Assembly (NCBI RefSeq): GCF_014190805.1
Contig: NZ_JACHVQ010000001.1
Span: forward strand, 2,666,001-2,730,000
Direction of reading: 5' to 3'
Length of the DNA stretch: 64,000 nt
Source of the DNA: Flexivirga oryzae
GTDB lineage: Bacteria > Actinomycetota > Actinomycetes > Actinomycetales > Dermatophilaceae
How positions within the stretch are numbered: the stretch's first letter is position 1; every line of letters begins with the position of its first letter. A program made the translations under genes and the position numbers. The notes beneath the pieces are model-generated. The model was not told the DNA's origin. It searched no databases and saw only the letters and a list, made by a program, of their open reading frames with translations. This document shows positions 34,564-43,248 of this stretch, in pieces.

Positions 34564-35793
34564 TCAGCGGCGCAGCGCCCGCTTCCAGTGCAGGAACAGC
34601 GTCGCGACGAGCGCGCCGAGCAGCAGTTCCACCACCAGCAACGGCACGATCAGCAACGACGGGCCGATGTAGTCCAGCGAGCCACCGCTGACGCCGGCGG
34701 TCGACAGCCAGCTCAGCACCAGCACGATCAGCGCGGTGAGTCCGGCGGCCTGGGCCGCGGTCACGACCTTCGTCTTCAGCGATGCGTAGGTCGTCAGGTT
34801 GCTCAGTGCGCGATGGCCCACGAAACAGCCCAGCAGCACCGGCAGCAGCGGCGCGAGGTTGGTGCCGGTGGGCAGCGGTCCGGCGCCCGGCACCGCACCC
34901 AGCACGGGGATCATCGGCAGCACGCCGCCGTGGACCGAGGTGCTGCCGACGCTGACCGCGCCCAGTTGCACCGAGGCGCCGGTGGCCCAGCCGCCCGCCC
35001 AGAGCGCGAGGTTGGGCAACGCCGCCAGTTGGCCGACCCACAGCACGACCCCGCCGAGGATGCCCGGCTGGAGCTGCCCGTTGAGCTCCCCGACCTGCGA
35101 AGCGTGTGTCACCGCCAGCACGAGCACGATCACGGCGCCGATCCCCAGATAGCCGAGCACGCCCTGCGTGGCGGGGCGCAACGCGCGGCGCGTCGACAGC
35201 GAAAGATGGTCATCGACGAACGTCTTGGCCTGTTCGGCGACCGGTTCGTCACTGCGCAGCAGCGCCCACGCACAGCCCGCGGCGCCGACCACGATCGCGC
35301 CGGGCAGCACCGTCACCAGGTTGGGGTGGGCCGGGCCGCTCAACGCGAGGCCGGTGATGACCAGGCCCGCCACGACATACCCCAGGATGTATGACGAGGG
35401 CCCCTCCCACCACGCACCGGATCGCCCGGACAGGTGGGTGAGCATCGCCTTGGCCGCCATCCGGGCGAACACCACAGCGAGCGCGGTGAGCACCAGCGGC
35501 GCAAAGGTGACCGAGTGCGACGCACCTGCGGCGACCGCGACGTGGCCGCGGTGCGCGAGCGCCCAGCCGTCCCCGCTGAAGCTCAGGGCATCGGTCCACG
35601 ACGTGGTGCTGTGCGGATCGGCGGCCCACGCCGCCATCACCGGCACGATCAGCACCAGGCCGAGCGTGATCGCCCCGACCGCTCCGTACCCGGCAGCGAT
35701 CGCGAGCTGCAGCCAGTCGCGGGGCTCTCGGGAGGTCGCCGGAGTGGGCAGGGTGCTGCGGGCGCGATCCAGGAGGCTCATGTTGCCTGCCAT
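34564..35793 (-). CDS. DUF6350 multi-pass membrane protein
   Basis: 409 residues from ATG 35793 (ATG 35781 is an alternative). About nine hydrophobic segments (among them AIAAGYGAVGAITLGLVLIV and SLLIVPLLVVELLLGALVATL) and an Arg-rich C-terminus. It matches the DUF6350 family, which sits beside purN/purH in many actinobacteria, as here. Function unknown; a link to cell-envelope or division processes has been suggested for relatives but cannot be seen in the sequence. Confidence 0.75.
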   Translation of the reverse strand: MAGNMSLLDRARSTLPTPATSREPRDWLQLAIAAGYGAVGAITLGLVLIVPVMAAWAADPHSTTSWTDALSFSGDGWALAHRGHVAVAAGASHSVTFAPLVLTALAVVFARMAAKAMLTHLSGRSGAWWEGPSSYILGYVVAGLVITGLALSGPAHPNLVTVLPGAIVVGAAGCAWALLRSDEPVAEQAKTFVDDHLSLSTRRALRPATQGVLGYLGIGAVIVLVLAVTHASQVGELNGQLQPGILGGVVLWVGQLAALPNLALWAGGWATGASVQLGAVSVGSTSVHGGVLPMIPVLGAVPGAGPLPTGTNLAPLLPVLLGCFVGHRALSNLTTYASLKTKVVTAAQAAGLTALIVLVLSWLSTAGVSGGSLDYIGPSLLIVPLLVVELLLGALVATLFLHWKRALRR

Positions 35794-35897
35794 GGTCGCC
35801 GCCCACCGCACGCACGTCGCGCAGGCACGCCGTTGATCCCCAGAATGCGAGCCACGACACCGGGCCGACCCCACGCCACCGGGTACTGTCACGGGGC

Positions 35898-36560
35898 ATG
35901 GACCCGTGGCTGGCCGGCGTGATCGCTGGCTGCGTCGCGGCGCCGGTGGCGGTGTTGCTGCGGACCCGGCTGCGCACCGAGCGGCACCGCCGCGACGACG
36001 AGGCGGACACGCCCACCCGCAGCCACGCCTGGCTGCTGGTCGCGCTACCGGTGACGGCCCTTCTCGTCGGACATGCACTCACCGACACCCACAGCGCCGG
36101 CGTCGCGGTCGCCTACTGCTGCAGCCTGCCGGTCCTGGCCGCGCTCGCCGCGATCGACCTGGACGTTCACCGGCTCCCGGACGCGCTCACCCTCCCGCTC
36201 GTGCCGCTCGCGATCCTCATCGCGGCGGTCTGCAGCGCCGTCACCGGCGAGTGGTTCCCCCTGCTGCGTGCGGTGCTCGCCGGGGTGTGCCTGCCGGCGG
36301 CATACCTCGTGATGGTGCTGGCGTCGCCGGGCGGCGCAGGCCTCGGCCTCGGCGACGTCAAGCTCGCGGCCGGCCTGGGTGTGCTGCTGGGCCGGCTGTC
36401 CTGGTCCGCGGTGCTCGCGGGCACGGTGAGTGGCTTCGTCCTCGGTGGGCTCTGGGCGGCCGGGCTGCTGCTCAGCCGCCGGGCGACGCGGCACTCGCAC
36501 ATCGCGTTCGGCCCGTTCATGATCGGTGGCGCGATCGTCGCGCTGCTCGGCGGTGGTTGA
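35898..36560 (+). CDS. Prepilin peptidase-like A24 aspartic protease
   Basis: 220 residues, all hydrophobic helices. The two catalytic Asp are in place: Asp87 in AAIDLDVHRLPD and Asp153 in GLGLGDVKLAAG (the GxGD motif). The cytosolic methyltransferase domain of full PilD is reduced to a short Arg-rich loop, so it probably cuts but does not methylate. No pilin, ATPase or secretin gene is near. A TACTGT -10 box (35884-35889) lies 8 bases before the ATG. Confidence 0.85.
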   Translation: MDPWLAGVIAGCVAAPVAVLLRTRLRTERHRRDDEADTPTRSHAWLLVALPVTALLVGHALTDTHSAGVAVAYCCSLPVLAALAAIDLDVHRLPDALTLPLVPLAILIAAVCSAVTGEWFPLLRAVLAGVCLPAAYLVMVLASPGGAGLGLGDVKLAAGLGVLLGRLSWSAVLAGTVSGFVLGGLWAAGLLLSRRATRHSHIAFGPFMIGGAIVALLGGG

Positions 36561-36601
36561 CCCCTGGCCCCGGTCCCGACGACCGACAGGAGCACACACG
36601 C

Positions 36602-36646
36602 ACCGAGCGGAGTACACGATCCGCTGGATCGTGTACTCCGCTCGGT
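36602..36646. terminator. 21-bp perfect palindrome between prepilin peptidase and sucD
   Basis: ACCGAGCGGAGTACACGATC plus C pairs without mismatch to its complement over a 3-base loop, between two convergent genes. Bidirectional terminator. Confidence 0.85.
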
Positions 36647-36665
36647 CAGGTAGTGCTCCCCTCGA

Positions 36666-37550
36666 TCAGGAGAGGTTCTTCAGGATCTCCCGCATCAGCT
36701 CCGCGGTCTCGGACGGCGTCTTGCCGACCTTCACGCCGGCGGCCTCGAGAGCTTCCTTCTTCGCGGCTGCGGTGCCGGACGAGCCGGACACGATGGCGCC
36801 CGCGTGGCCCATGGTCTTGCCCTCCGGCGCGGTGAAGCCGGCGACGTACCCGACGACGGGCTTGGTCACGTGCTCCTTGATGTATGCCGCGGCACGCTCC
36901 TCCGCGTCGCCACCGATCTCGCCGATCATCACGATGGCCTTGGTGTCGGGGTCGGCCTCGAACGCCTCGAGGGCGTCGATGTGCGTGGTGCCGATGACCG
37001 GGTCACCGCCGATGCCGATGGCCGTGGTGAAGCCGAAGTCCCGCAGTTCGTACATCATCTGGTAGGTCAGCGTGCCGGACTTGGAGACCAGTCCGATCGG
37101 GCCCTTGCCGGCGATGGTGTGCGGCGTGATGCCGGCCAGCGACTCCTCCGGGGTGATGATGCCGGGACAGTTGGGGCCGATGATCCGGGTCTGCTTACCG
37201 ACCGAATAGTTGTAGAACTCGGCGGCGTCCTTCACCGGGATGCCCTCGGTGATGACGACCAGCAGCGGGATCTCGGCGTCGATGGCCTCGATGGCCGCGT
37301 CCTTGGCGAACTTCGGCGGCACGAACGCGACCGAGACATTCGCGCCGGTGGCCTCCATGGCCTCCTTGACCGTGCCGAAGACGGGCAGCTCCTTGCCGCC
37401 GATCTCCGCGGTCGTGCCCGCCTTGCGTGCGTTGACACCGCCGACGATGTTGGAGCCGGCGTCGAGCATCAGCGCGGTGTGCTTGGAGCCCATGCCGCCC
37501 GTCATACCCTGCACGATGATCTTGCTGTCAGCGTTCAAAAAGATTGACAT
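36666..37550 (-). CDS. sucD: Succinyl-CoA ligase alpha subunit
   Basis: 294 residues. CoA-binding and ligase motifs are IVQGMTGGMGSKHT, GGVNARKAGT, VAFVPPKFAKDAAIEAI, GPNCPGIITPEES, GPIGLVSKSGTLTYQMMYEL and MIGEIGGDAEERAA. The phosphohistidine is the His of MGHAGAIVSGSSGTA. It makes succinate and ATP/GTP from succinyl-CoA. It lies 35 bp after sucC; a terminator hairpin follows. Confidence 0.97.
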   Translation of the reverse strand: MSIFLNADSKIIVQGMTGGMGSKHTALMLDAGSNIVGGVNARKAGTTAEIGGKELPVFGTVKEAMEATGANVSVAFVPPKFAKDAAIEAIDAEIPLLVVITEGIPVKDAAEFYNYSVGKQTRIIGPNCPGIITPEESLAGITPHTIAGKGPIGLVSKSGTLTYQMMYELRDFGFTTAIGIGGDPVIGTTHIDALEAFEADPDTKAIVMIGEIGGDAEERAAAYIKEHVTKPVVGYVAGFTAPEGKTMGHAGAIVSGSSGTAAAKKEALEAAGVKVGKTPSETAELMREILKNLS

Positions 37551-37585
37551 TCTTGAAGATTCCTTTGTCGTATGCCGTCAGCGGA

Positions 37586-38758
37586 TCACTTGGACGCGAG
37601 CTCGGCAGCGCGTGCCGCGGCGCCATCCATCGTGTCGACCTGGGTCACCAGCGGGTGGTTCAGCTCGTTGAGGATGGCGCGGCCCTGCTCGACGCTGTTG
37701 CCGTCGAGGCGCACGACCAGCGGCTTGGTCGCGTTGTCGCCGAGGATCTCCAAGGCACCCTTGATGCCGTTGGCGACCTCGTCGCACGCGGTGATGCCGC
37801 CGAAGACGTTGACGAAGACCGACTTCACCTGCTCGTCGCCCAGGATCACGTCCAGACCGTCGGCCATGACCTGCGCGTTGGCGCCGCCGCCGATGTCCAG
37901 GAAGTTGGCCGGCTTCACGTCATACTGCTCGCCGGCGTAGGCGACGACGTCGAGGGTGGACATGACCAGGCCCGCGCCGTTGCCGATGATGCCGACCTGG
38001 CCGTCCAGCTTGACGTAGTTGAGGCCCTTCTCCTTGGCCTTCGCCTCCAGCGGGTCGGCGGCGGACTTGTCCTCCAGCGCCGCGTGGTCGGGGTGGCGGA
38101 AGTCGGCGTTGGCGTCCAGCGTGACCTTGCCGTCGAGGGCGACGATGTCGCCGGCACCGGTCTGCACCAGCGGGTTGACCTCGACCAGGGTGGCGTCCTC
38201 GTCGCGGTAGACCTCCCACAGCTTCTCCAGCACCGGGGCGATCTTCGCGCCGAGCTCGGCGTCGAAACCGGCGGCGTCGACGATCTCCTTCGCCTTGGCC
38301 GCGTCGATGCCCACGTTGGGGTCGACGGCGACACGCGCGAGGGCGTCGGGGCGCTCGACCGCGAGCTGCTCGATCTCCATGCCGCCCTCCTTGCTGCACA
38401 TCGCCAGGTAGGTGCGGTTGGCCCGGTCGAGCAGGACGGAGAAGTAGTACTCCTCCTTGATGTCCGCGCCCTGGGCGATCATCACGGTGCCGACGGTGTG
38501 GCCCTTGATGTCCATGCCGAGGATCTGGCCCGCGAGGTCGCGTGCCTCCTCCGCCGACTTGGCGACCTTGACGCCGCCGGCCTTGCCGCGGCCACCGGTC
38601 TTGACCTGTGCCTTGACGACGGTGACGCCGCCGGACCGTGCACCGATCTCGGCCGCGGCCTGCTCGGCCTCCTCCGGGGTGGTTGCCGTCTTGCCGGCCA
38701 GCACCGGCACTCCGTGCGCTTCGAACATGTCGCGCGCCTGGTATTCGAAAAGATCCAC
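37586..38758 (-). CDS. sucC: Succinyl-CoA ligase beta subunit
   Basis: 390 residues from GTG 38758; the frame stays open upstream, but homology starts at VDLFEYQARDMFEAHGVPV. ATP-grasp features are VVKAQVKTGGRGKAGGVKVA, EVNPLVQTG, GLNYVKLDGQVGIIGNGAGL, NFLDIGGGANA and VFVNVFGGI. It pairs with SucD. The 252 bp upstream, before the ABC permease stop, hold its promoter, but I see no distinctive motif there. Confidence 0.97.
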   Translation of the reverse strand: MDLFEYQARDMFEAHGVPVLAGKTATTPEEAEQAAAEIGARSGGVTVVKAQVKTGGRGKAGGVKVAKSAEEARDLAGQILGMDIKGHTVGTVMIAQGADIKEEYYFSVLLDRANRTYLAMCSKEGGMEIEQLAVERPDALARVAVDPNVGIDAAKAKEIVDAAGFDAELGAKIAPVLEKLWEVYRDEDATLVEVNPLVQTGAGDIVALDGKVTLDANADFRHPDHAALEDKSAADPLEAKAKEKGLNYVKLDGQVGIIGNGAGLVMSTLDVVAYAGEQYDVKPANFLDIGGGANAQVMADGLDVILGDEQVKSVFVNVFGGITACDEVANGIKGALEILGDNATKPLVVRLDGNSVEQGRAILNELNHPLVTQVDTMDGAAARAAELASK

Positions 38759-39010
38759 GCGGAATCCGTCCTCGTCCCGGGAGTCGTCCCCGCGGGCCGA
38801 CCGAGGTCGCACATGCTGCCGGCCGGTCGAGCGGAGCAGGCCCCCTCCTGTCGTTTCGTGATGAACTTCTGAAGGGTTGAAGGCCACCGTGAGCCGCCGG
38901 GGCGGCGTGTCCGAGACCTCGTTGTCCAGATCGGATGCTAGTGCTACGTGCCGGTCCCGCACAGGTTGGGTCCAGGTCTACCCGTCAGTAGGTGACCGAA
39001 CTCACGCGGT

Positions 39011-41779
39011 TCAACTCAGCCGGCGGGTCATCGGCACCCGTCCGCGCGTCGCGAGCGCGGCGAGCGCCGCCGCGAGCAGTGGTACCCCGATGGCCACCAC
39101 GAGCAGTTCGAGCCAGGGTATGGCGGTCACGGCGTGCCGGGCGTTCGGGTTACTGACGATCGTGACCGGGTGGCTGACGGCGAACCCGGCGACCAGGCCG
39201 ACGATCAGGCCGAGCAGTGCGCCGAACAGGCCGATGAGCGCCGCGTTGGCCCCGGCGATCCTGCGGCGCAGCGACGCGGGAGCGCCGAGCGACGCGAGCG
39301 TGGCCGTGTCCGCCCGCGACTCGGCGTTCGACAACGCGGTCGAGGTGAGTGTCGCGACCAGCACGAGCAGTCCGAAGACGCCGCCGATGAGGAGGTAGAC
39401 CCAGCGGCCCGTCGCGGGGTAACCGCGCTCGACATACAGGTAGCTGTCGTTGTTCAGCCGCTCCTCGATGGCGCGCTGCGCGGACTGCGAGATGCCGCCG
39501 GGTGCGCGGACCAGGATCGACCGGACGAAGTCGCCACCGGGGATCCGGCGGGCCGCCTCCGTCGACACCAGAGCGGGGGCTTCGACGGTCGCGCCGTAAC
39601 TCGAGTAGGCGTCCGGCTTCGGCGGCATGATGCTGAACACCCCTTGGGCCGAGGCCTGCACCGGGAGCGTGACCGCCCCGCTGACCACGAACCGTTTGCC
39701 GTCCTTGTGCCCTGCGACGATCCGCATCGAGGACTGCTTCGCCCCGGCGGGCAGCAGCACGCGGCCGCTGCGCAGCGCCGCGACGTCACGGTCGCTGAGC
39801 CGGAAGATGCGGGCGGCCTGCTCCGGTGTCGCGGCGAGCAGGCCCGCCTCGGTCAGGTCCACCGACGGTTTGCACGAATCGGTGCTGGTTCCGCGGAAGC
39901 TCAGCTTCAGTGCCTGGGCGTCACGACAACCGCCGGTGTATGCCGCGAAGACCTTCCCGGACTCGGTCGGATCCATCCCGGACGCGCCGACGGCGTGCAA
40001 CGTCACGACGGTCGCGTCGGGTATCGCGTGCCGCACCACCGAGAGCGCGGACGCCGCGTCCGCCTTCCCGCCCATGAGGGACACCACGCCCTGACCGGCC
40101 GGCAGGGACGGCTGGTAGGCGTCCCTGGATGCGTCCTCCGAGCTGGCCAGCCCGATCAGCAACGTGGTGAGCGCGGCGACGGTCGCCAGGATCGCGCCCG
40201 TCGTGGCGACGGCGCGGCCGCGCTGCCGCCCGACGTCCCGCGCCGCGATCCGCCAGGCGAGCGGCAGGTGTTGTGACAACGCGCCGAGGCGGGTCAGCAA
40301 CCAGGGCGCGGTCATCAACGTGCCGGCGAACAAGGCGACGGCGCCGAGCACCAGCAGGGCGGTGAGCGCCGGCGGCGTCTGGGCCGCGCGTGCCCCGGTG
40401 CGCACGAAGGCCGCGATCACGATGACGCCGCCCGCCGCGGCGATGGCGACACCGAGAAGCGGCCAGCCGAAGTGCACCCGCTTCATCGAGACGTGTCCGC
40501 GCAGGACCGCGATGAGGTTGACACGGGACGCGGCGACGGCGGGGAGGAAGGCGGCGATCAGGGCAGCGGCGACCGCGATGGCGAAGAGCAGGACTCCCCA
40601 ACCCCACCGCAGGTCCAGTGGTCCGGGCGCTGCCATCGTCGGCACCCAGTGACCGACCGCCGCGGCGAGTGCGCCGCCGACCAGGGCGCCGGCGATGATC
40701 AGCACGAACGCCGAGCAGACCCCCAGCAGGACGGCCTGCGCGAACACGAACTGTCGCAGTTGCCGCTTGCCGGCTCCGTTGCTCGCCAGTTGGGCGAGCT
40801 CCCGGCGGTGCCGTGCGCCGCTGGATGCGAACGCCGGTCCGGCGAGCAGCGCGATGATCACGACGAGCCCGGTGCCGAGCAGCACCCAGATCGTCCCGGG
40901 CACGCCGCTGCCGTAGTCCAGACCGTCGGCCTCGGGGTGGGCCTTCGCCTCCGCGGGATGGTCGATCACCTGTCGGCTGTCCACCAGCAGGCCGTAGCGG
41001 TTCAGCTGCTCGACCTCGGCCCACCGGACCGGGGTGCTCCGCTGCAGGATCCAGGTGCCGGCCCGTCCCCTGGGCAACGCCACCAGGTCCTCGGCGTTCG
41101 GGGTGTCGGCGCGCCCGACGACGGTCACGTCGCGCGTGTGGCCGTTGCCGTCGTCCAGGGTGAGCGTGCCGCTGGTGGGGAGCCCGTGCGCGGCGCCGGA
41201 CCGCGAGACCAGCACCTGGCTCTCGGACGTTGGCCAGTGCCCGCTGGTCAGGCGCGTCATACCGTCGTATGCCGTGCGGCGTCCGTCGATGCCGAGCACA
41301 TTGGCGCCGATGGCACGGTCCCCGATCCGCACCCGAACGCGCGCATCGGTCACCGGCAGCACGGTGCCACCGGTGACCCGCTGGACGTCGGCAGCACCCG
41401 GATGTGCAGGTTTCCCAGGGAAATACAGCGGTTTCGCCACCCCGGGGCCATCCCCTGTCCCGCCGGTCTGACCGTCGGCGGACTGCTGCACGACCTGGCC
41501 GGGGTCGGACATGAAGCTCAGCAGCGCCTGGCCGTCGCCCATGGTGCGGGTGATGCCCTCGCGAGCGTTGACGTCGACAGTGAAGCCGAACGTCGCACCC
41601 CCGGCGACCAGGAACAGCGGCAGCCCGATGAGCAGTGCCACCAGGACCGCTCGGCCCTTGTGTGCGCGCAGGTCGCGGGCGGCGAGTCGCAGTGAGACCC
41701 GCCAGCCCCCGACATACCCTGCGACGCCTCCTGATCGCCGCAGGCGCGCGTCCGACACGGACTCCCCCGAGGTGTCCAT
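39011..41779 (-). CDS. FtsX-like ABC transporter permease, duplicated
   Basis: 922 residues from ATG 41779, one base after the ATPase stop. N-terminal transmembrane segment (ALLIGLPLFLVAGGATF), a large extracytoplasmic domain, three helices (~310-470), two more central helices, a second large outside domain, and three C-terminal helices: the tandem FtsX layout of MacB/LolE-type exporters of actinobacteria. NAESRADTATLASLGAPASLRRRIAGANA near the C-terminus is the usual coupling helix. Substrate unknown; expression probably set by the upstream PadR regulator. Confidence 0.9.
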   Translation of the reverse strand: MDTSGESVSDARLRRSGGVAGYVGGWRVSLRLAARDLRAHKGRAVLVALLIGLPLFLVAGGATFGFTVDVNAREGITRTMGDGQALLSFMSDPGQVVQQSADGQTGGTGDGPGVAKPLYFPGKPAHPGAADVQRVTGGTVLPVTDARVRVRIGDRAIGANVLGIDGRRTAYDGMTRLTSGHWPTSESQVLVSRSGAAHGLPTSGTLTLDDGNGHTRDVTVVGRADTPNAEDLVALPRGRAGTWILQRSTPVRWAEVEQLNRYGLLVDSRQVIDHPAEAKAHPEADGLDYGSGVPGTIWVLLGTGLVVIIALLAGPAFASSGARHRRELAQLASNGAGKRQLRQFVFAQAVLLGVCSAFVLIIAGALVGGALAAAVGHWVPTMAAPGPLDLRWGWGVLLFAIAVAAALIAAFLPAVAASRVNLIAVLRGHVSMKRVHFGWPLLGVAIAAAGGVIVIAAFVRTGARAAQTPPALTALLVLGAVALFAGTLMTAPWLLTRLGALSQHLPLAWRIAARDVGRQRGRAVATTGAILATVAALTTLLIGLASSEDASRDAYQPSLPAGQGVVSLMGGKADAASALSVVRHAIPDATVVTLHAVGASGMDPTESGKVFAAYTGGCRDAQALKLSFRGTSTDSCKPSVDLTEAGLLAATPEQAARIFRLSDRDVAALRSGRVLLPAGAKQSSMRIVAGHKDGKRFVVSGAVTLPVQASAQGVFSIMPPKPDAYSSYGATVEAPALVSTEAARRIPGGDFVRSILVRAPGGISQSAQRAIEERLNNDSYLYVERGYPATGRWVYLLIGGVFGLLVLVATLTSTALSNAESRADTATLASLGAPASLRRRIAGANAALIGLFGALLGLIVGLVAGFAVSHPVTIVSNPNARHAVTAIPWLELLVVAIGVPLLAAALAALATRGRVPMTRRLS

Positions 41780-41780
41780 G

Positions 41781-42521
41781 TCAGACCTCCTGGTGGAGCA
41801 GCGACTCGGGAGTGGCGGCATCGCCCGTCGTGTCGACGATCACGCCGTCACGCAGGAAGATCACCCGGTCCGCCCAGGCCGCGTGACGCGACTCGTGCGT
41901 CACCAACAGCCCTGCGGCGCCGTCGTCGCACTGGTCACGCAGGGTGCGCAGCACTGCTTCACCCGTCGTGGAGTCCAGTGCTCCGGTCGGTTCGTCGGCG
42001 AGCACGAGCCGTCGCTCGCCGACGAGCGCGCGGGCGATCGCGGTGCGCTGCTGTTGTCCACCGGACAGGTGCTCGGGGAATCGGTCGGCGAGCTCGAGGA
42101 TGCCGACCCTCCCCAGCGCGTCGCGTGCCGCCGCGCGTGCCTTGCGGAGGCTGACACCGTCCAATTCCATGGGCAGAGAGACGTTTTCGATCGCAGTGAG
42201 CGACGGGATCAGGTTGAGGTCCTGGAAGACGAAGCCCATGGTGCGGCGGCGCAACCGGTCCAGACCGGGGCGTGACAGTGATGCGAGGTCGACACCCTCG
42301 ATCGACACCGTGCCGGCAGTCGGCGTGTCCAGCCCGCCGGCCACATTGAGCAGCGTGGACTTGCCGGAGCCGCTCGGCCCCATGACGGCCACCAGTTCAC
42401 CGGGGCTGACGGTGAGGCTCACTCCACGCAACGCGTGCACCGCGGTCTCGCCGCTGCCGTGGGTGCGCTCGACGGCCCGCAGGACGAGGGTCGGCTGCTG
42501 CGTCGTGCCGGCGCTCATCAT
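41781..42521 (-). CDS. ABC transporter ATP-binding protein (MacB/LolD type)
   Basis: 246 residues. Walker A GPSGSGKST (48-56), Q-loop FVFQDLNLIPSLT, signature LSGGQQQRTAIARAL, Walker B LVLADEPTGALD, and the H-loop VTHESRHAAWADRV. It powers the FtsX-like permease encoded next. Its start overlaps the PadR stop (42518), so regulator, ATPase and permease form one unit. Confidence 0.95.
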   Translation of the reverse strand: MMSAGTTQQPTLVLRAVERTHGSGETAVHALRGVSLTVSPGELVAVMGPSGSGKSTLLNVAGGLDTPTAGTVSIEGVDLASLSRPGLDRLRRRTMGFVFQDLNLIPSLTAIENVSLPMELDGVSLRKARAAARDALGRVGILELADRFPEHLSGGQQQRTAIARALVGERRLVLADEPTGALDSTTGEAVLRTLRDQCDDGAAGLLVTHESRHAAWADRVIFLRDGVIVDTTGDAATPESLLHQEV

Positions 42522-43111
42522 CGTGACACCTCCTCACGCGGTCCAGCGTTCCCCGGGGTGGCGACGCGCGCCGTCCGCGAGGCTTTCGCCCGGGTAGGGG
42601 TGACGCGCGCGATCCTCGCTTCCACGTGGTCCAGCCAGCGCACCTCGGCCTCGTCGGCGAAGATCAGCGACTCCAGCACCAGCTCCCAGGCGAGGTCGTC
42701 ACCGTCGGCGCCGCGCTTGAGCCGGGTCAGGTCCCGCAGGTGGGTCATGGTCGCGGTCCGCTGGGTCTGCACGATGCGTTGCACGTCGACTCCGGGCAGG
42801 GTGACCGCGAGCGCCAGCTTGATCGCGAGCTCGTTGCGCGGCGTCTGCTCGCGGGCGACCGGCACGGTCCACCATTGCTGCACCTCCGAGCGTCCCGCGT
42901 CGGTCAGCCGGTAGGCGATGCGACCCTCCTCGTCGGCGGCGCCGGCGCTCTCCACGAGTCCGTCCCGCTCGAGCCGGCCGAGCGTCGTGTAGACCTGGCC
43001 GACATTGAGCGGCCAGGTCCCACCGGTGCGTTGCTCGAACTCCTGGCGCAGCTGGGCGCCATACATCGGACCGCCCTGCAGCAGCGCCAGCAGGCTGTGC
43101 TTGATCGACAT
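42518..43111 (-). CDS. PadR-family transcriptional regulator
   Basis: 197 residues. The winged helix is SIKHSLLALLQGGPMYGAQL, LNVGQVYTTLGRLERDGLV, and YRLTDAGRSEVQQWW, followed by the C-terminal helical dimerisation region of the longer PadR proteins (Vir domain). First gene of the exporter operon and thus probably autoregulated through the twin palindromes at 43129 and 43161. Ligand unknown, likely a drug or peptide exported by the ABC transporter (inference). Confidence 0.93.
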   Translation of the reverse strand: MSIKHSLLALLQGGPMYGAQLRQEFEQRTGGTWPLNVGQVYTTLGRLERDGLVESAGAADEEGRIAYRLTDAGRSEVQQWWTVPVAREQTPRNELAIKLALAVTLPGVDVQRIVQTQRTATMTHLRDLTRLKRGADGDDLAWELVLESLIFADEAEVRWLDHVEARIARVTPTRAKASRTARVATPGNAGPREEVSR

Positions 43112-43128
43112 GCAACCCTCCCCGACAG

Positions 43129-43173
43129 GTATACCCGGTATGTACCCTGGTGAGGTCCATGTATACCCGGTAT
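43129..43173. promoter_or_regulatory. Twin PadR-type operators
   Basis: GTATACCCGGTAT occurs twice (43129-43141 and 43161-43173), 32 bp apart, or three helical turns. Its core ATACC-C-GGTAT is an odd palindrome. AT-rich -10-like elements overlap both (complement TATACAT). It lies 18-62 bp upstream of the padR ATG, as expected for a repressor site. Confidence 0.7.
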
Positions 43174-43248
43174 ATCCGGCGGGCGCAACCGACTCGATCC
43201 ATCACATTCGCCCCACGCAGCTCGGCTGACTCATAAGCTGTCGCGGGT

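Noticed and set aside
38759..39010. Additional small gene between sucC and the ABC permease
   Set aside because: Open frames here are continuations of the sucC frame upstream of its start or lack a ribosome-binding site; the stretch most likely holds only the sucC promoter.
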